Below are positions 47,406 to 60,444 of a stretch of DNA of 64,000 nucleotides, piece by piece; the stretch's first letter is position 1; each line of letters begins with the position of its first letter. The notes under the pieces were generated by a model. The model saw only the letters and a list, made by a program, of their open reading frames with translations. It was not told where the DNA came from and ran no database searches. The translations under genes and the position numbers were made by a program. The stretch covers positions 59,079 to 123,078 of the forward strand of contig NZ_JWMA01000002.1 in assembly GCF_000812465.1 (NCBI RefSeq), in the 5' to 3' direction. This DNA comes from Cupriavidus sp. IDO (lineage in GTDB: Bacteria > Pseudomonadota > Gammaproteobacteria > Burkholderiales > Burkholderiaceae).

Positions 47406-49082
47406 ATGGCAACCACAGCCCACCTCGACACCTTTGCCCGGGACCGCTTGCCGCCGTCGGCGTTGTGGCCGGAATTCCGCTTCAACGCGGATACCGACTA
47501 CCCGGAGCGGCTCAATTGCGCAGTGGAACTGGTTGACTGGCATGTGCGCGAGGGCCGCGGCGAGCGCGTGGCGATCCGCCACCGGCGCGACGGGCGCATC
47601 GAGACCGTGACCTACGCGCAGCTCGGAGCGCTGAGCAACCGGATCGCCCATGTGCTGGTGGAGGATATGGGCCTGGTGCCAGGCAACCGCGTGCTGCTGC
47701 GCGGCCCCAACAACCTGATGATGGCCGCGAGTTGGCTGGCCACCCTCAAGGCGGGCCTGATCGCGGTGCCGACCATGCCGCTGCTGCGTGCCAAGGAGCT
47801 CAAGCAGATCATCGATAAGGCGCAGGTCAGCGCTGCACTATGCGATGTGCGCCTGCGCGAGGAACTCGATGCCAACCAGCTATCGGGTGGTGAGTTCCAC
47901 TGTCCGAGCCTGACACGCACCCTGTATTTCAACGGGCAGGGTGAAGGCTCGGTCGAAGCCGCGATGGCCGGCAAGCCGGACCGGTTCGACGCCTGCGATA
48001 CCGCCGCCGACGATGTGTGCCTGATTGCCTTCACCAGCGGCACCACTGGTCAGCCCAAGGGGACCATGCACTTCCACCGCGACGTGCTGGCGATGTGCGA
48101 CCTGTTCCCGCGTCACGTGCTGCGCCCGGAGCCGGACGACGTCTTCTGCGGCACGCCGCCGATTGCCTTTACCTTCGGACTGGGCGGGATGCTGTGCTTC
48201 CCGTTGCGGGTCGGCGCCAGCACCGTGCTGGCCGAGAAGCTGACGCCCGAAACGCTGCTGGAGCTGATTCACGACTTCCGGGCGACCATCGTGTTCACCG
48301 CGCCGACGTTCTACCGGCAGATGGCGGCCCTGGCGCCGCGCTACGACCTCGGCAGCCTGAAGAAGAGCGTATCCGCGGGCGAGGCGCTCCCCGATGCCAC
48401 GCGCCAGAGCTGGAAGGCGGCGACGGGCATCGAGATGACCGACGGCATCGGCGGCACCGAGATGATGCATATCTTTATCTCCAGCGCCGGTGCCGATGTG
48501 AAGGCGGGCGCGATCGGCCGTGTGGTGCCGGGCTATATCGCGCAGATTGTCGATGACAACATGCAGCCGCTGCCGCCGGGCAAGGTCGGCAAGCTGGCGG
48601 TGCGCGGCCCGACCGGCTGCCGCTACCTGGACGATCCACGCCAGACCAACTACGTGAAGGACGGGTGGAACCTGCCGGGTGACACCTTTACCGTGGATGA
48701 GGACGGCTACTACTTCTACCAGGCCCGCTCCGACGACATGATCATCTCCGCCGGCTACAACATCGCCGGCCCCGAGGTCGAGAGCACCCTGATGCAGCAC
48801 GAGGCCGTGGCCGAGTGCGGCGTGGTGGGTGGCCCGGATGCGGAGCGTGGGCAGGTTGTGACCGCCTACGTGGTGCTGCGCGAAGGCGTGGATGCCAGCG
48901 ACGCCATGCGCGCCGCGCTGCAGGACTATGTGAAGCAGAAGATCGCGCCGTACAAGTATCCGCGCCGCATTGTCTTCGTTCCCGCCTTGCCGCGCACCGA
49001 GACCGGCAAGCTGCAGCGCTTCCGCCTGCGGAAAATGGCGGAGCAGGGCAATGGCGACGCCAAGGGTGCGGGGCAACAATGA
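47406..49082 (+). CDS. abmG: 2-aminobenzoate-CoA ligase
   Basis: A 558-residue adenylate-forming ligase. The phosphate loop is [18 protein letters not shown] and the hinge region [23 protein letters not shown]; the C-terminal [14 protein letters not shown] carries the catalytic Lys. It belongs to the benzoate-CoA ligase group by its MHFHRD and [17 protein letters not shown] motifs. Together with abmA this makes anthranilate its likely substrate. The ATG at 47406 follows AGGAGA. It overlaps the thioesterase gene by ATGA. Confidence 0.9.
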   Translation: MATTAHLDTFARDRLPPSALWPEFRFNADTDYPERLNCAVELVDWHVREGRGERVAIRHRRDGRIETVTYAQLGALSNRIAHVLVEDMGLVPGNRVLLRGPNNLMMAASWLATLKAGLIAVPTMPLLRAKELKQIIDKAQVSAALCDVRLREELDANQLSGGEFHCPSLTRTLYFNGQGEGSVEAAMAGKPDRFDACDTAADDVCLIAFTSGTTGQPKGTMHFHRDVLAMCDLFPRHVLRPEPDDVFCGTPPIAFTFGLGGMLCFPLRVGASTVLAEKLTPETLLELIHDFRATIVFTAPTFYRQMAALAPRYDLGSLKKSVSAGEALPDATRQSWKAATGIEMTDGIGGTEMMHIFISSAGADVKAGAIGRVVPGYIAQIVDDNMQPLPPGKVGKLAVRGPTGCRYLDDPRQTNYVKDGWNLPGDTFTVDEDGYYFYQARSDDMIISAGYNIAGPEVESTLMQHEAVAECGVVGGPDAERGQVVTAYVVLREGVDASDAMRAALQDYVKQKIAPYKYPRRIVFVPALPRTETGKLQRFRLRKMAEQGNGDAKGAGQQ

Positions 49083-49519
49083 GCGCCGTATTCCGCAACA
49101 CGGTCCGTGTCCGTTTCGCACACTGCGATGCGGCCGGCATCGTGTTCTACCCGCGCTACTTCGAGATGCTCAACGACTTCATCGAAGACTGGTTCGGCGA
49201 AGCGCTCGGGTGGCCGTTTGAAGCCATGCACGGCACGGGCCATGCAGGCGTGCCGACCGCGGAACTGAACTGCCGCTTTGTCGCGCCCAGCCGCCTCGGC
49301 GATGTACTCACGCGGGAGCTGCGCGTACTGAAACTCGGGCAATCGAGCTTCACGGTGCATATCCGCTTCGCCGGTCCGCAGGACGACACGCGGCTGGAAG
49401 TGACGCAGCGGCTGGTGTGTGTGGACACGGCAAAAATCGAGCCGCGCCCCTTGCCCGAAGCCGTACGGGAGGCCATGGCGCGATATGTGGACACCGATTT
49501 AGCAGCGCCGGCTGCGTGA
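49079..49519 (+). CDS. 4-hydroxybenzoyl-CoA thioesterase family protein
   Basis: A 146-residue hot-dog-fold acyl-CoA thioesterase starting [20 protein letters not shown]. The active-site motif [18 protein letters not shown] contains the catalytic Asp. It is coupled to the ligase by a 4-bp overlap. Its role may be to release dead-end CoA esters and free CoA (inference). Confidence 0.9.
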   Translation: MSAVFRNTVRVRFAHCDAAGIVFYPRYFEMLNDFIEDWFGEALGWPFEAMHGTGHAGVPTAELNCRFVAPSRLGDVLTRELRVLKLGQSSFTVHIRFAGPQDDTRLEVTQRLVCVDTAKIEPRPLPEAVREAMARYVDTDLAAPAA

Positions 49520-49575
49520 ATGCATAAGCCGGTCATCAGAGACACAGCAACAAAACTCAGCAACAGGAAGCCATC

Positions 49576-49986
49576 ATGAAAATACTTCAGCCGCCCGAGT
49601 GGGCTGCCCCGCGAGGCTACGCCAACGGTGTGATGACCGAGATGCAGGCCGGCAGCCGCCTGATCTTCGTCGGCGGGCAGATCGGCTGGAACGGCCAGTG
49701 CGAATTCGAAAGCGACGATTTCGGCTTGCAGGTCGCCCAGACCTTGCGCAATGTCGTGGCCGTGCTCGCGGCCGGCGGTGCGCGCCCCGAACACATCACG
49801 CGCATGACCTGGTATGTGAAGGACAAGGCGGAATACGTCGGGTCATATCGCGCCATCGGCGAGCACTACCGGGAGATCATCGGGCGGCATTTCCCGGCGA
49901 TGACTGCGGTCGAGGTGGCGGACCTGGTGGAAGCGCGCGCGAAGGTGGAAATCGAGGTCACGGCGGTAGTGCCTCCGGCGGCATAG
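49576..49986 (+). CDS. RidA family protein
   Basis: A 136-residue RidA/YjgF-type protein. The WAAPRGYANGVMTEMQAGSRL region and FPAMTAVEVADLVEARAKVEIEVTAV at the end are typical. RidA proteins hydrolyse reactive enamines or imines. In this operon it could clear the enamine produced when the amino group of 2-amino-5-oxocyclohexenecarboxyl-CoA is released (inference). ATG at 49576 with AACAGGAAG upstream. Last gene of the operon. Confidence 0.9.
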   Translation: MKILQPPEWAAPRGYANGVMTEMQAGSRLIFVGGQIGWNGQCEFESDDFGLQVAQTLRNVVAVLAAGGARPEHITRMTWYVKDKAEYVGSYRAIGEHYREIIGRHFPAMTAVEVADLVEARAKVEIEVTAVVPPAA

Positions 49987-50052
49987 GATTGCCTGGCGGG
50001 AGCGGCGGGGCGCTGGCGAGGGCGGCACGCCCGCGCGCAAGTCCTTGAAAAC

Positions 50053-50081
50053 TTGAGAAATTGGTCGGCGCGGGATATAAT
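50053..50081 (+). promoter_or_regulatory. Strong sigma-70-type promoter upstream of carA
   Basis: TTGAGA (50053-50058) and a perfect TATAAT (50076-50081) are separated by 17 bp. Transcription would start near 50088, giving a leader of about 220 nt before the carA GTG. A small hairpin GAAAG-TTTCG-CTTTC lies at the expected start. The rest of this 324-bp gap contains no supported gene. Confidence 0.75.
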
Positions 50082-50310
50082 TCGAAAGTTTCGCTTTCAG
50101 AACCCTTCACCCTAGCGCCTACCGCTTTCCACCTTCCGCCGCCCCCGCCCGCGCAGCCCTCGCAAGCATGAAGTCATGTGATGCAAGGAGCATGCCGCGA
50201 CCGAGTCCGACTGCAACGGCGCGATGCCGATGCCGCCGCACCGGAAACTGCCTCGGGGGCACGAGGCGTCGATTGGTCGGTCACGGGGTGAGTCCAGCAG
50301 GAGCCTACCC

Positions 50311-51447
50311 GTGTTACCGTCTTTTCCGTCCGCCATTCTCGCGCTTGCAGACGGCACGGTCTTTCGTGGCTATTCCATTGGCGCTTCCGGCCATACCATC
50401 GGTGAAGTGGTGTTCAACACCGCCATCACCGGTTATCAGGAAATCCTCACCGACCCCAGCTATTCCCGGCAGATCGTCACGCTGACGTATCCGCATATCG
50501 GGAACTACGGCGTCAACCCCGAGGATGTCGAAGCCACGAAAGTCCATGCCGCCGGCCTGATCATCAAGGATCTGCCGATTCTGGCCTCCAACTTCCGCAA
50601 GGAACATACGCTCGGCCACTACCTCAAGCAGGAAAAGGTCGTTGCCATCGCCGGCATCGACACCCGCAAGCTGACCCGCATCCTTCGCGAGAAGGGCGCG
50701 CAGAACGGCTGCATCCTGGCCGGCGAGGACAACGTCCAGAAGGCCATCGACCTGGCCCGCTCGTTCCCCGGCCTGGCCGGCATGGACCTGGCCAAGGTGG
50801 TGTCGGTCAAGGAACCGTACGAGTGGACCCAGTCCGAGTGGAAGTTGGGCGAAGGCTACGGCAAGCAGGACAAGCCGCAGTTCCACGTGGTTGCCTATGA
50901 CTACGGCGTCAAGTTCAACATCCTGCGCATGCTGGCCGAGCGCGGCTGCAAGGTCACCGTGCTGCCCGCCCAGGCGAGTGCCGCCGATGCGCTGGCCCTG
51001 AATCCGGACGGCGTGTTCCTGTCGAACGGCCCTGGCGACCCCGAGCCCTGCGATTACGCCATCGCCGCCACCCGCGAGTTCATCGATCGCGGCATCCCCA
51101 CCTTCGGCATCTGCCTGGGCCACCAGATCATGGCCCTGGCCGTCGGCGCCAAGACGCTGAAGATGAAATTCGGCCACCACGGCGCCAACCATCCGGTCAA
51201 GGACCTGGACGACGGCCGCGTGGTGATCACGTCGCAGAACCACGGTTTCGCGGTGGACGCCGACACGCTGCCGTCGAACGTGCGCGTGACGCACAAGTCG
51301 CTGTTCGACGGTTCGCTGCAGGGCTTCGCGCTGACCGACAAGCCGGCCTTCTGCTTCCAGGGTCACCCGGAAGCGTCGCCCGGCCCGAACGACGTGGCCT
51401 ACCTGTTCGATCGCTTCACGAAGATGATGGCGGACGCGCGCAAGTAA
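50311..51447 (+). CDS. carA: Carbamoyl-phosphate synthase small subunit (glutaminase)
   Basis: Supplies ammonia from glutamine for carbamoyl phosphate. The 378-residue protein has the N-terminal small-subunit domain ([19 protein letters not shown]) and a C-terminal class I glutaminase with the catalytic Cys in [14 protein letters not shown] and the His-Glu pair in [12 protein letters not shown]. The GTG at 50311 is preceded by CAGGAG, which decides the start; earlier in-frame ATG codons would add unrelated sequence. It is followed by leuE and then carB, so the two subunits are separated by a transporter gene. Confidence 0.95.
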   Translation: MLPSFPSAILALADGTVFRGYSIGASGHTIGEVVFNTAITGYQEILTDPSYSRQIVTLTYPHIGNYGVNPEDVEATKVHAAGLIIKDLPILASNFRKEHTLGHYLKQEKVVAIAGIDTRKLTRILREKGAQNGCILAGEDNVQKAIDLARSFPGLAGMDLAKVVSVKEPYEWTQSEWKLGEGYGKQDKPQFHVVAYDYGVKFNILRMLAERGCKVTVLPAQASAADALALNPDGVFLSNGPGDPEPCDYAIAATREFIDRGIPTFGICLGHQIMALAVGAKTLKMKFGHHGANHPVKDLDDGRVVITSQNHGFAVDADTLPSNVRVTHKSLFDGSLQGFALTDKPAFCFQGHPEASPGPNDVAYLFDRFTKMMADARK

Positions 51448-51489
51448 GCACGAATACGCAAGAACAGAGCAGACCATCAGGGACATCCC

Positions 51490-52167
51490 ATGAACGCCTT
51501 CATGCATACCGCCTTCGGCATCACCGATTTTTGGACCTATGTGCTCGGCACGATCTTCATCGTGCTGCTGCCGGGGCCGAATTCGATGTACGTGCTGTCG
51601 GTGGCGGCGCAGCGCGGCGTGCGCGCCGGCTACAAGGGCGCGTGCGGGGTGTTCCTGGGCGACGCGGTGCTGATGGTGCTGTCGGCGGCGGGCGTGGCCT
51701 CGCTGCTGAAAGCGAGCCCGGCGCTGTTCTACGTGGTGAAGTACATCGGCGCGGCCTACCTGGGCTGGATCGGCTTCAACATGCTGCGCGGCGCGGTGCG
51801 CAACTGGTCGTCGCGCGGTGATGCGGCTATGAGACAGCCGGTGCCGGCCAGCGTACCGGACCAGTCCAACCCGTTCCGCAAGGCGCTGCTGATCAGTCTG
51901 CTGAACCCGAAGGCGATCCTGTTCTTCATCTCGTTCTTCATCCAGTTCGTCGACCCGGGCTTCGCCTGGCCGGTGCTGTCGTTCGGCGTGCTGGGCCTGA
52001 TCTGCCAGATATGCAGCTTCGCCTACCTGACTACGATCATTTTCGTGGGCGCGAAGCTGGCCGACGCGTTCCGCCGGCGCCGCCGCCTGTCAGCCGGCAT
52101 GGCGAGCGGGGTAGGGGCCATGTTCATCGGCTTCGGCGCCAAGCTGGCTACGGCCACCATGGGCTGA
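51490..52167 (+). CDS. leuE: LysE-family exporter, leucine efflux type
   Basis: A 225-residue inner-membrane exporter with about six helices. It starts MNAFMHTAFGITDFWTYVLG, and the motif FIVLLPGPNSMYVLSVAAQRG of LysE/RhtB proteins follows. GDAVLMVLSAAGVASLLKA and the LLNPKAILFFISFFIQFVDP segment fit the LeuE subgroup. It sits between carA and carB in the same direction, an insertion seen in several related genomes as far as I recall. Substrate by homology: leucine and similar amino acids. Confidence 0.88.
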   Translation: MNAFMHTAFGITDFWTYVLGTIFIVLLPGPNSMYVLSVAAQRGVRAGYKGACGVFLGDAVLMVLSAAGVASLLKASPALFYVVKYIGAAYLGWIGFNMLRGAVRNWSSRGDAAMRQPVPASVPDQSNPFRKALLISLLNPKAILFFISFFIQFVDPGFAWPVLSFGVLGLICQICSFAYLTTIIFVGAKLADAFRRRRRLSAGMASGVGAMFIGFGAKLATATMG

Positions 52168-52293
52168 ACGCGCAGTACACGCAAGACAAGCAGCACCCAG
52201 ACAGTACCAGCTGACATTTTCGAATCCGGACGGATTCATGATTACCGGCGCGGTCCGCATGCAAGGCGGGCCGGCCCATAAAGAGAGCGTGCA

Positions 52294-55542
<3,249 letters not shown>

Positions 55543-55593
55543 GGCGCCACGCGCGTCACAGCCGACGGAGCCTTGTGCTCCGTCAAGGCCAAG

Positions 55594-55623
55594 AAGCCCG
55601 CCGGTGTTGCTGCCGGCGGGCTT
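55594..55623 (+). terminator. Terminator after carB
   Basis: AAGCCCGCCGG (55594-55604) pairs with CCGGCGGGCTT (55613-55623). A second hairpin GACGGAG ... CTCCGTC (55564-55584) lies just before it. The T run is poor (CTTCCTGG), so termination may be partial, but it lies 51 bp after the carB stop. Confidence 0.6.
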
Positions 55624-55774
55624 CCTGGCCTAAACTACGTCAAATTCGTCGATCGAACCGGCCATCCGGCGTCGATCCTGTCTGAAAGCCGCGGTTGAGC
55701 GGAAGTGCCCCCGGCAGTGCTGCCCGGGCATGGTTCCAGCTCCGCTGCGGCTCATTTTTTTGTTGAACGAAGAC

Positions 55775-56251
55775 ATGAGCACCATTCCGATTACCAAGCG
55801 TGGCGCAGAACTGCTGAAAGAAGAGCTGCAGCGCCTCAAGGCTGTCGAGCGTCCGGCGGTGATCAATGCCATCTCCGAAGCCCGCGCGCAAGGCGACCTC
55901 TCTGAAAATGCCGAGTACGACGCCGCCAAGGAAAAGCAGGCCTTTATCGAAGGCCGCATCATGGAAGTGGAGTCGAAGCTGTCCGCCGCGCAGGTCATCG
56001 ATCCGACCCAGCTCGACACGGATGGCCGCATCGTCTTTGGCGCGACGGTCGACCTCGAAGACCTGGAGTCCGGCAGGCCGGTCAGCTACCAGATCGTCGG
56101 CGACGACGAGGCCGACCTCGATACCGGCAAGATCTCCGTGAGCTCCCCGATTGCGCGCGCCCTGATCGGCAAGTTCGAAGGCGACGTGGCGACCGTGCTG
56201 GCCCCTGGCGGCGAGCGCGAATATGAGGTGATTACTGTCCGCTACATCTGA
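55775..56251 (+). CDS. greA: Transcription elongation factor GreA
   Basis: Rescues backtracked RNA polymerase. The 158-residue protein has the N-terminal coiled-coil with the tip motif GDLSENAEYDAAK, whose acidic residues stimulate transcript cleavage, and the C-terminal FKBP-like domain ending LAPGGEREYEVITVRYI. The ATG at 55775 begins MSTIPITKRGAELL as in most GreA proteins. It follows carB, separated by a terminator-like hairpin. Confidence 0.97.
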   Translation: MSTIPITKRGAELLKEELQRLKAVERPAVINAISEARAQGDLSENAEYDAAKEKQAFIEGRIMEVESKLSAAQVIDPTQLDTDGRIVFGATVDLEDLESGRPVSYQIVGDDEADLDTGKISVSSPIARALIGKFEGDVATVLAPGGEREYEVITVRYI

Positions 56252-56289
56252 GCAGGGCGCCGCCCCGCACCTATCGGACATCACGCCTC

Positions 56290-56793
56290 GTGTTCTCCTC
56301 CTCCTACTCGAATCTTCCCCCGCTGCCTCATCGGATCTTCCTCCTGCTGACCGTGGTCTGGTCGGGTAGCCTGTGGACGGTAGGGTACATGGTGGCGCCG
56401 ACACTGTTTTCGGTGCTGCCAAGCCGGGAGACTGCCGGCATGATCGCGGGCCACCTGTTCCACACCGAGGCGATCGTTGGCGTGACCATCGGGGTGCTGC
56501 AGCTGGTGCTGTGCAATGTGATGATCCGGCGCGGCGCCCACCGCTACCGGTCGCTGCGCTGGCTGGTGCTCGGCATGCTGTGCTGCGTGCTGGTCGGCTA
56601 CTTCGGCATTCAGCCCTTCATGGGCAACCTGAAGGAAAAGGCGCTGGCGCTGGGCGTCGGTGTCTCGGAATCGCCCTTCAAGGGGCAGTTCGGCATGCTG
56701 CACGGCGTGTCGAGCGTCTTCTACCTGGTGCAGAGCCTGCTTGCGCTGGTTCTCGTGTGGCGCGCCTCGGCGCCGCGCTCGGCCGGGGAGTGA
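56290..56793 (+). CDS. DUF4149 (TMEM205-like) membrane protein
   Basis: A 167-residue protein with four predicted membrane helices, for example IFLLLTVVWSGSLWTVGYMV and LGMLCCVLVGYFGIQPFMGN. The pattern with VAPTLFSVLPSRETAGMIAGHLF is typical of DUF4149. The GTG at 56290 is the only start that keeps the first helix. It follows greA by 38 bp and may share its transcript. Function is unknown. Confidence 0.8.
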   Translation: MFSSSYSNLPPLPHRIFLLLTVVWSGSLWTVGYMVAPTLFSVLPSRETAGMIAGHLFHTEAIVGVTIGVLQLVLCNVMIRRGAHRYRSLRWLVLGMLCCVLVGYFGIQPFMGNLKEKALALGVGVSESPFKGQFGMLHGVSSVFYLVQSLLALVLVWRASAPRSAGE

Positions 56794-56907
56794 GCGGCCT
56801 GGCCCGGACATTCCGGGCCATATTTACGGAATGTTTTCTGCCGGCAGGTGTCGTAGGACGCCTGGCAGGCAAAGGCCGCCGCCAGGAGGCAGCAGCCTTT
56901 CCGAGAC

Positions 56908-57408
56908 TCAGCCCAGTGCCTTCTTCTTCGGGCTGGCGGGCCGTGCGCGCGAGCGCTTGACGTTGCCGCCAGCGGTAACGCGCTCGTTGCCCAGCACCGT
57001 GACTTCCTTGCGGGTAGGGCGGCGGTTGGGCGCGGCGCTCGGCTTCTTCACCGTCACCGTGCGCGGGGCCGCGCCCCGGCGGGCCGGCGTGTGGCGGCCG
57101 AGATCCTGCGGCTGGTTTTCCTTCAGGCGGGCAGGGCCCGGGCGCCAGATCACGAGCAGCTTGCCGATATGCTGGATCGGGGCGGCATCGAGGTCGTCGC
57201 AGATGGCTTCGTAAATGGCAACGCGCGCATCGCGGTCGTCACCGAATACGCGGATCTTGATGAGGTCGTGGGCCGCCAGGCTGCGATCGATCTCGGCCAG
57301 AACGGCGTTGGTCAGGCCTTCGGCGCCGATCATGACGACCGGATTGAGGCCGTGGGCACGGGAGCGGAGGTCGGAGCGCTGGGCAGGTACGAGTTGAAGT
57401 GCGGGCAT
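56908..57408 (-). CDS. yhbY: YhbY-type CRS1/CRM RNA-binding protein with long basic tail
   Basis: A 166-residue protein. The CRM domain covers residues about 1-95: RSRAHGLNPVVMIGAEGLTN, then the RNA-binding loop region HDLIKIRVFGDDRDAR, ending KLLVIWRPG. The remaining 70 residues form a Lys/Arg/Pro-rich tail (RHTPARRGAAPRTVTVKKPS and more) absent from the 97-residue E. coli protein. YhbY binds precursor 50S subunits (family knowledge). It is divergent from rlmE, the 23S rRNA methyltransferase, which fits a ribosome-assembly pair. Confidence 0.93.
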   Translation of the reverse strand: MPALQLVPAQRSDLRSRAHGLNPVVMIGAEGLTNAVLAEIDRSLAAHDLIKIRVFGDDRDARVAIYEAICDDLDAAPIQHIGKLLVIWRPGPARLKENQPQDLGRHTPARRGAAPRTVTVKKPSAAPNRRPTRKEVTVLGNERVTAGGNVKRSRARPASPKKKALG

Positions 57409-57628
57409 AGATAGGCGCTGATAGGGGCGCAGGCAAAGAGGGGCAACCGACGCCCGCCAAAGGCGGAATCGTGCGCAGCCATAGGGCGCGCCAGCGGTCG
57501 GAATGCGGATTGGCGCGTATTATCCGTCAAACTGACGCGGATCGGCGGTAAAAACAGCAATTCGGGTGAAAAACCTTCGGTGCGGCGTATTCGCCGGGCG
57601 CCGGAGACGGGAACAGGCGTATTTTGGA

Positions 57629-58294
57629 ATGGCGAAGAACAAATTCAACCAGTCGTGGCTGCACGACCATATCAACGATCCCTACGTAAAAATGGCCCAG
57701 CGCGAGGGCTATCGGGCCCGCGCAGCCTATAAACTGAAGGAAATCGATGATCAGGACAAGCTGATCCATCCGGGTCAGGTCATCGTCGACCTGGGCGCGG
57801 CGCCCGGCAGCTGGAGCCAGTACGCCCGCAACAAGCTGGCGGCTTCGCCGCGGGCCAGGGACGGCAAGATCGACGGCGCGGTGATCGCGATCGATCTGCT
57901 GCCAATGGAGCCTGTCGCCGACGTCACTTTTATCCAGGGTGATTTCCGCGAGGAGGAGGTTTTCCGACAATTGGAGGCGGTCGTGCTGGAGGCCTCTGGC
58001 GGGGCCAAGATTGACCTTGTTTTGTCCGACATGGCCCCCAATTTATCTGGTGTGGCCTTCGCCGATGCGGCGCGGATCGAGTACCTGTGCGATCTGGCAC
58101 TGGAATTTGCGCAGGCCCATCTGAAGCCGGAAGGGTCGTTGCTGGTAAAGTGTTTCCACGGCAGCGGTTACAGCCAGATCGTGGAAAAGTTCAAGCGCCA
58201 CTTCAAGGTCGTCGCCAAACGCAAGCCCAAGGCGTCGCGCGACAAGTCTTCAGAGACCTTTATTCTTGGGCGCTACCTGAAAGCGGTGGATTGA
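57629..58294 (+). CDS. rlmE: 23S rRNA 2'-O-ribose methyltransferase (U2552)
   Basis: The 221-residue FtsJ/RrmJ protein starts [20 protein letters not shown]. The SAM site is [16 protein letters not shown]. The catalytic K-D-K-E tetrad is placed by [23 protein letters not shown], and the Lys in [11 protein letters not shown]. The start at 57629 was chosen because family members begin with MAK. It precedes ftsH by 138 bp, the conserved order rlmE-ftsH-folP-glmM. Confidence 0.96.
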   Translation: MAKNKFNQSWLHDHINDPYVKMAQREGYRARAAYKLKEIDDQDKLIHPGQVIVDLGAAPGSWSQYARNKLAASPRARDGKIDGAVIAIDLLPMEPVADVTFIQGDFREEEVFRQLEAVVLEASGGAKIDLVLSDMAPNLSGVAFADAARIEYLCDLALEFAQAHLKPEGSLLVKCFHGSGYSQIVEKFKRHFKVVAKRKPKASRDKSSETFILGRYLKAVD

Positions 58295-58432
58295 AGATAC
58301 GGTCGAGCACAGGCGAAGTATCTGGCGGCACCGGTCCTATCGGCGCCATAGTTTCGCTGTTTCCCCCCGAGGGCGGGCGCTGCATTACAATGCAGCTATC
58401 CGTTGGCAAGGCAATTGCAAAGGAGTTCGGCC

Positions 58433-60316
58433 TTGAATAACAACCTGTTTCAAAAGGCGGCAATCTGGCTCGTGATCGCGCTGGTGTTGTTTACCGTCTT
58501 CAAGCAGTTCGACAAGCCCCGTGCGCAGGACGGCGTCACCTATTCGCAGTTCATGGATGACGCCAAGAATGGCAAGGTGAGCCGTGTCGACGTGCAGGGC
58601 CGCAACCTGGTGGTCTCGCCCAAGGAGGGCGCGAAGTACACCATCATCTCGCCGGGCGACATCTGGATGGTCGGCGACCTGATGAAGTATGGCGTCCAGG
58701 TGACCGGCAAGGCCGACGACGAACCGAACGTGCTGGTCCAGGCGCTGTACTATCTCGGACCGACCCTGCTGATCATCGTGTTCTGGTTCTACATGATGCG
58801 TCAGATGCAGGGGGGCGGGAAAGGCGGAGCATTCTCATTCGGCAAATCCCGCGCGCGCCTGATCGATGAAAACCAGAATGCCGTGACCTTCCAGGACGTC
58901 GCCGGTTGCGACGAGTCCAAGGAAGAAGTGGTCGAGCTGGTCGACTTCCTCAAGGATCCGCAGAAATTCCAGAAGCTGGGCGGCCGCATCCCGCGCGGCG
59001 TGCTGCTGGTTGGCCCCCCGGGTACCGGCAAGACGCTGCTGGCGCGTGCCATTGCCGGCGAGGCCAAGGTGCCGTTCTTCAGCATCTCGGGCTCGGACTT
59101 CGTGGAAATGTTCGTCGGCGTGGGCGCGGCCCGTGTGCGCGACATGTTCGAGAATGCCAAGAAGCAGGCGCCCTGCATCGTGTTTATCGATGAAATCGAC
59201 GCAGTCGGTCGCCATCGTGGCGCCGGCATGGGCGGCGGCAACGACGAGCGCGAGCAGACCCTGAACCAGATGCTGGTCGAGATGGATGGCTTCGAGGCCA
59301 ACTCGGGCGTAATCGTGATCGCCGCGACCAACCGTGCCGACGTGCTGGACAAGGCGCTGCTGCGTCCGGGCCGTTTCGACCGCCAGGTCTACGTTGGCCT
59401 GCCGGACATCCGCGGCCGCGAGCAGATCCTGAAGGTCCATATGCGCAAGGTGCCGATCGGCAACGATGTGGACGCCTCGGTGATCGCACGCGGTACCCCG
59501 GGCTTCTCGGGCGCCGACCTGGCCAACTTGGTCAACGAGGCCGCGCTGTTTGCCGCCCGCCGCAGCAAGCGCGTGGTCGACATGCAGGACTTCGAGGACG
59601 CCAAGGACAAGATCTACATGGGTCCAGAGCGCAAGTCGACGGTCATGCGCGAGGAAGAGCGCCGTGCCACGGCTTATCACGAGTCGGGCCATGCAGTGGT
59701 GGCCAAGCTGCTGCCCAAGGCCGACCCGGTGCACAAGGTCACCATCATGCCGCGTGGCTGGGCCCTGGGCGTGACCTGGCAATTGCCGGAGCATGACAAG
59801 TATTCGAAGTACAAGGACAGCATGCTGGAAGAGGTCGCAATCCTCTTCGGCGGCCGGGCGGCGGAAGAGGTCTTCCTCAACGCCATGAGCACCGGCGCAT
59901 CCAATGACTTCGAGCGCGCCACCAAGATCGCCCGCGACATGGTGACCCGCTTCGGCATGAGCGATTCGCTCGGCGCCATGGTCTACGTGGACACCGAGCA
60001 GGATGGCATGTTCGGCAAGCTGTCGTCGAAGACCGTTTCGGAAGCGACCCAGCAAAAGGTCGATGCTGAGATCCGCCGCATCATCGACGAGCAATACGCG
60101 CTGGCCAAGCGCCTGCTCGAGGAGAACCGCGACAAGGTCGAGGCGATGACCAATGCGCTGATGGAGTGGGAAACCATCGATGCCGAGCAGGTGAACGACA
60201 TCATGGCCGGCAAGCCGCCGCGCCCGCCGCGTGGCGCGTCGGGCCAGAACGGTGGCGGTAGCACGCCGTCCGGTGGTTCGCCGGTGGCGCCGACCAACGC
60301 TCCGGCCACGGCCTGA
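58433..60316 (+). CDS. ftsH: ATP-dependent zinc metalloprotease FtsH
   Basis: A membrane-anchored AAA protease of 627 residues. The start is a TTG at 58433 preceded by AAAGGAG (58419-58425), giving [20 protein letters not shown] as the first membrane helix. A periplasmic loop and the second helix ([19 protein letters not shown]) follow. The AAA domain has Walker A GPPGTGKT and Walker [14 protein letters not shown]. The zinc site is HESGH. The Gly/Pro/Ser-rich C-terminal tail ([14 protein letters not shown]) is normal. Degrades membrane and regulatory proteins. Confidence 0.96.
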   Translation: MNNNLFQKAAIWLVIALVLFTVFKQFDKPRAQDGVTYSQFMDDAKNGKVSRVDVQGRNLVVSPKEGAKYTIISPGDIWMVGDLMKYGVQVTGKADDEPNVLVQALYYLGPTLLIIVFWFYMMRQMQGGGKGGAFSFGKSRARLIDENQNAVTFQDVAGCDESKEEVVELVDFLKDPQKFQKLGGRIPRGVLLVGPPGTGKTLLARAIAGEAKVPFFSISGSDFVEMFVGVGAARVRDMFENAKKQAPCIVFIDEIDAVGRHRGAGMGGGNDEREQTLNQMLVEMDGFEANSGVIVIAATNRADVLDKALLRPGRFDRQVYVGLPDIRGREQILKVHMRKVPIGNDVDASVIARGTPGFSGADLANLVNEAALFAARRSKRVVDMQDFEDAKDKIYMGPERKSTVMREEERRATAYHESGHAVVAKLLPKADPVHKVTIMPRGWALGVTWQLPEHDKYSKYKDSMLEEVAILFGGRAAEEVFLNAMSTGASNDFERATKIARDMVTRFGMSDSLGAMVYVDTEQDGMFGKLSSKTVSEATQQKVDAEIRRIIDEQYALAKRLLEENRDKVEAMTNALMEWETIDAEQVNDIMAGKPPRPPRGASGQNGGGSTPSGGSPVAPTNAPATA

Positions 60317-60368
60317 CAGATCGCCTGATCCGGCAGCAGTGGACGTGCAGTCCTGAAAGATGAAGATG

Positions 60369-60395
60369 AAGCCGGTGCCTGCGCACCGGCTTTTT
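60369..60395 (+). terminator. Rho-independent terminator after ftsH
   Basis: AAGCCGGTGC (60369-60378) pairs with GCACCGGCTT (60383-60392), followed by TTT. It separates ftsH from folP, 53 bp after the ftsH stop. Confidence 0.85.
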
Positions 60396-60444
60396 CCATT
60401 TGCGCACCCGTTCGCGCCCCAGATTTCCTTCGGCATTACCTACC

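Noticed and set aside
50168..50485. A possible upstream frame overlapping the carA start
   Set aside because: Its product is Arg/Ser/Pro-rich and runs deep into carA in another frame. There is no ribosome-binding site, so a leader peptide is not supported, although the leader itself is of interest.
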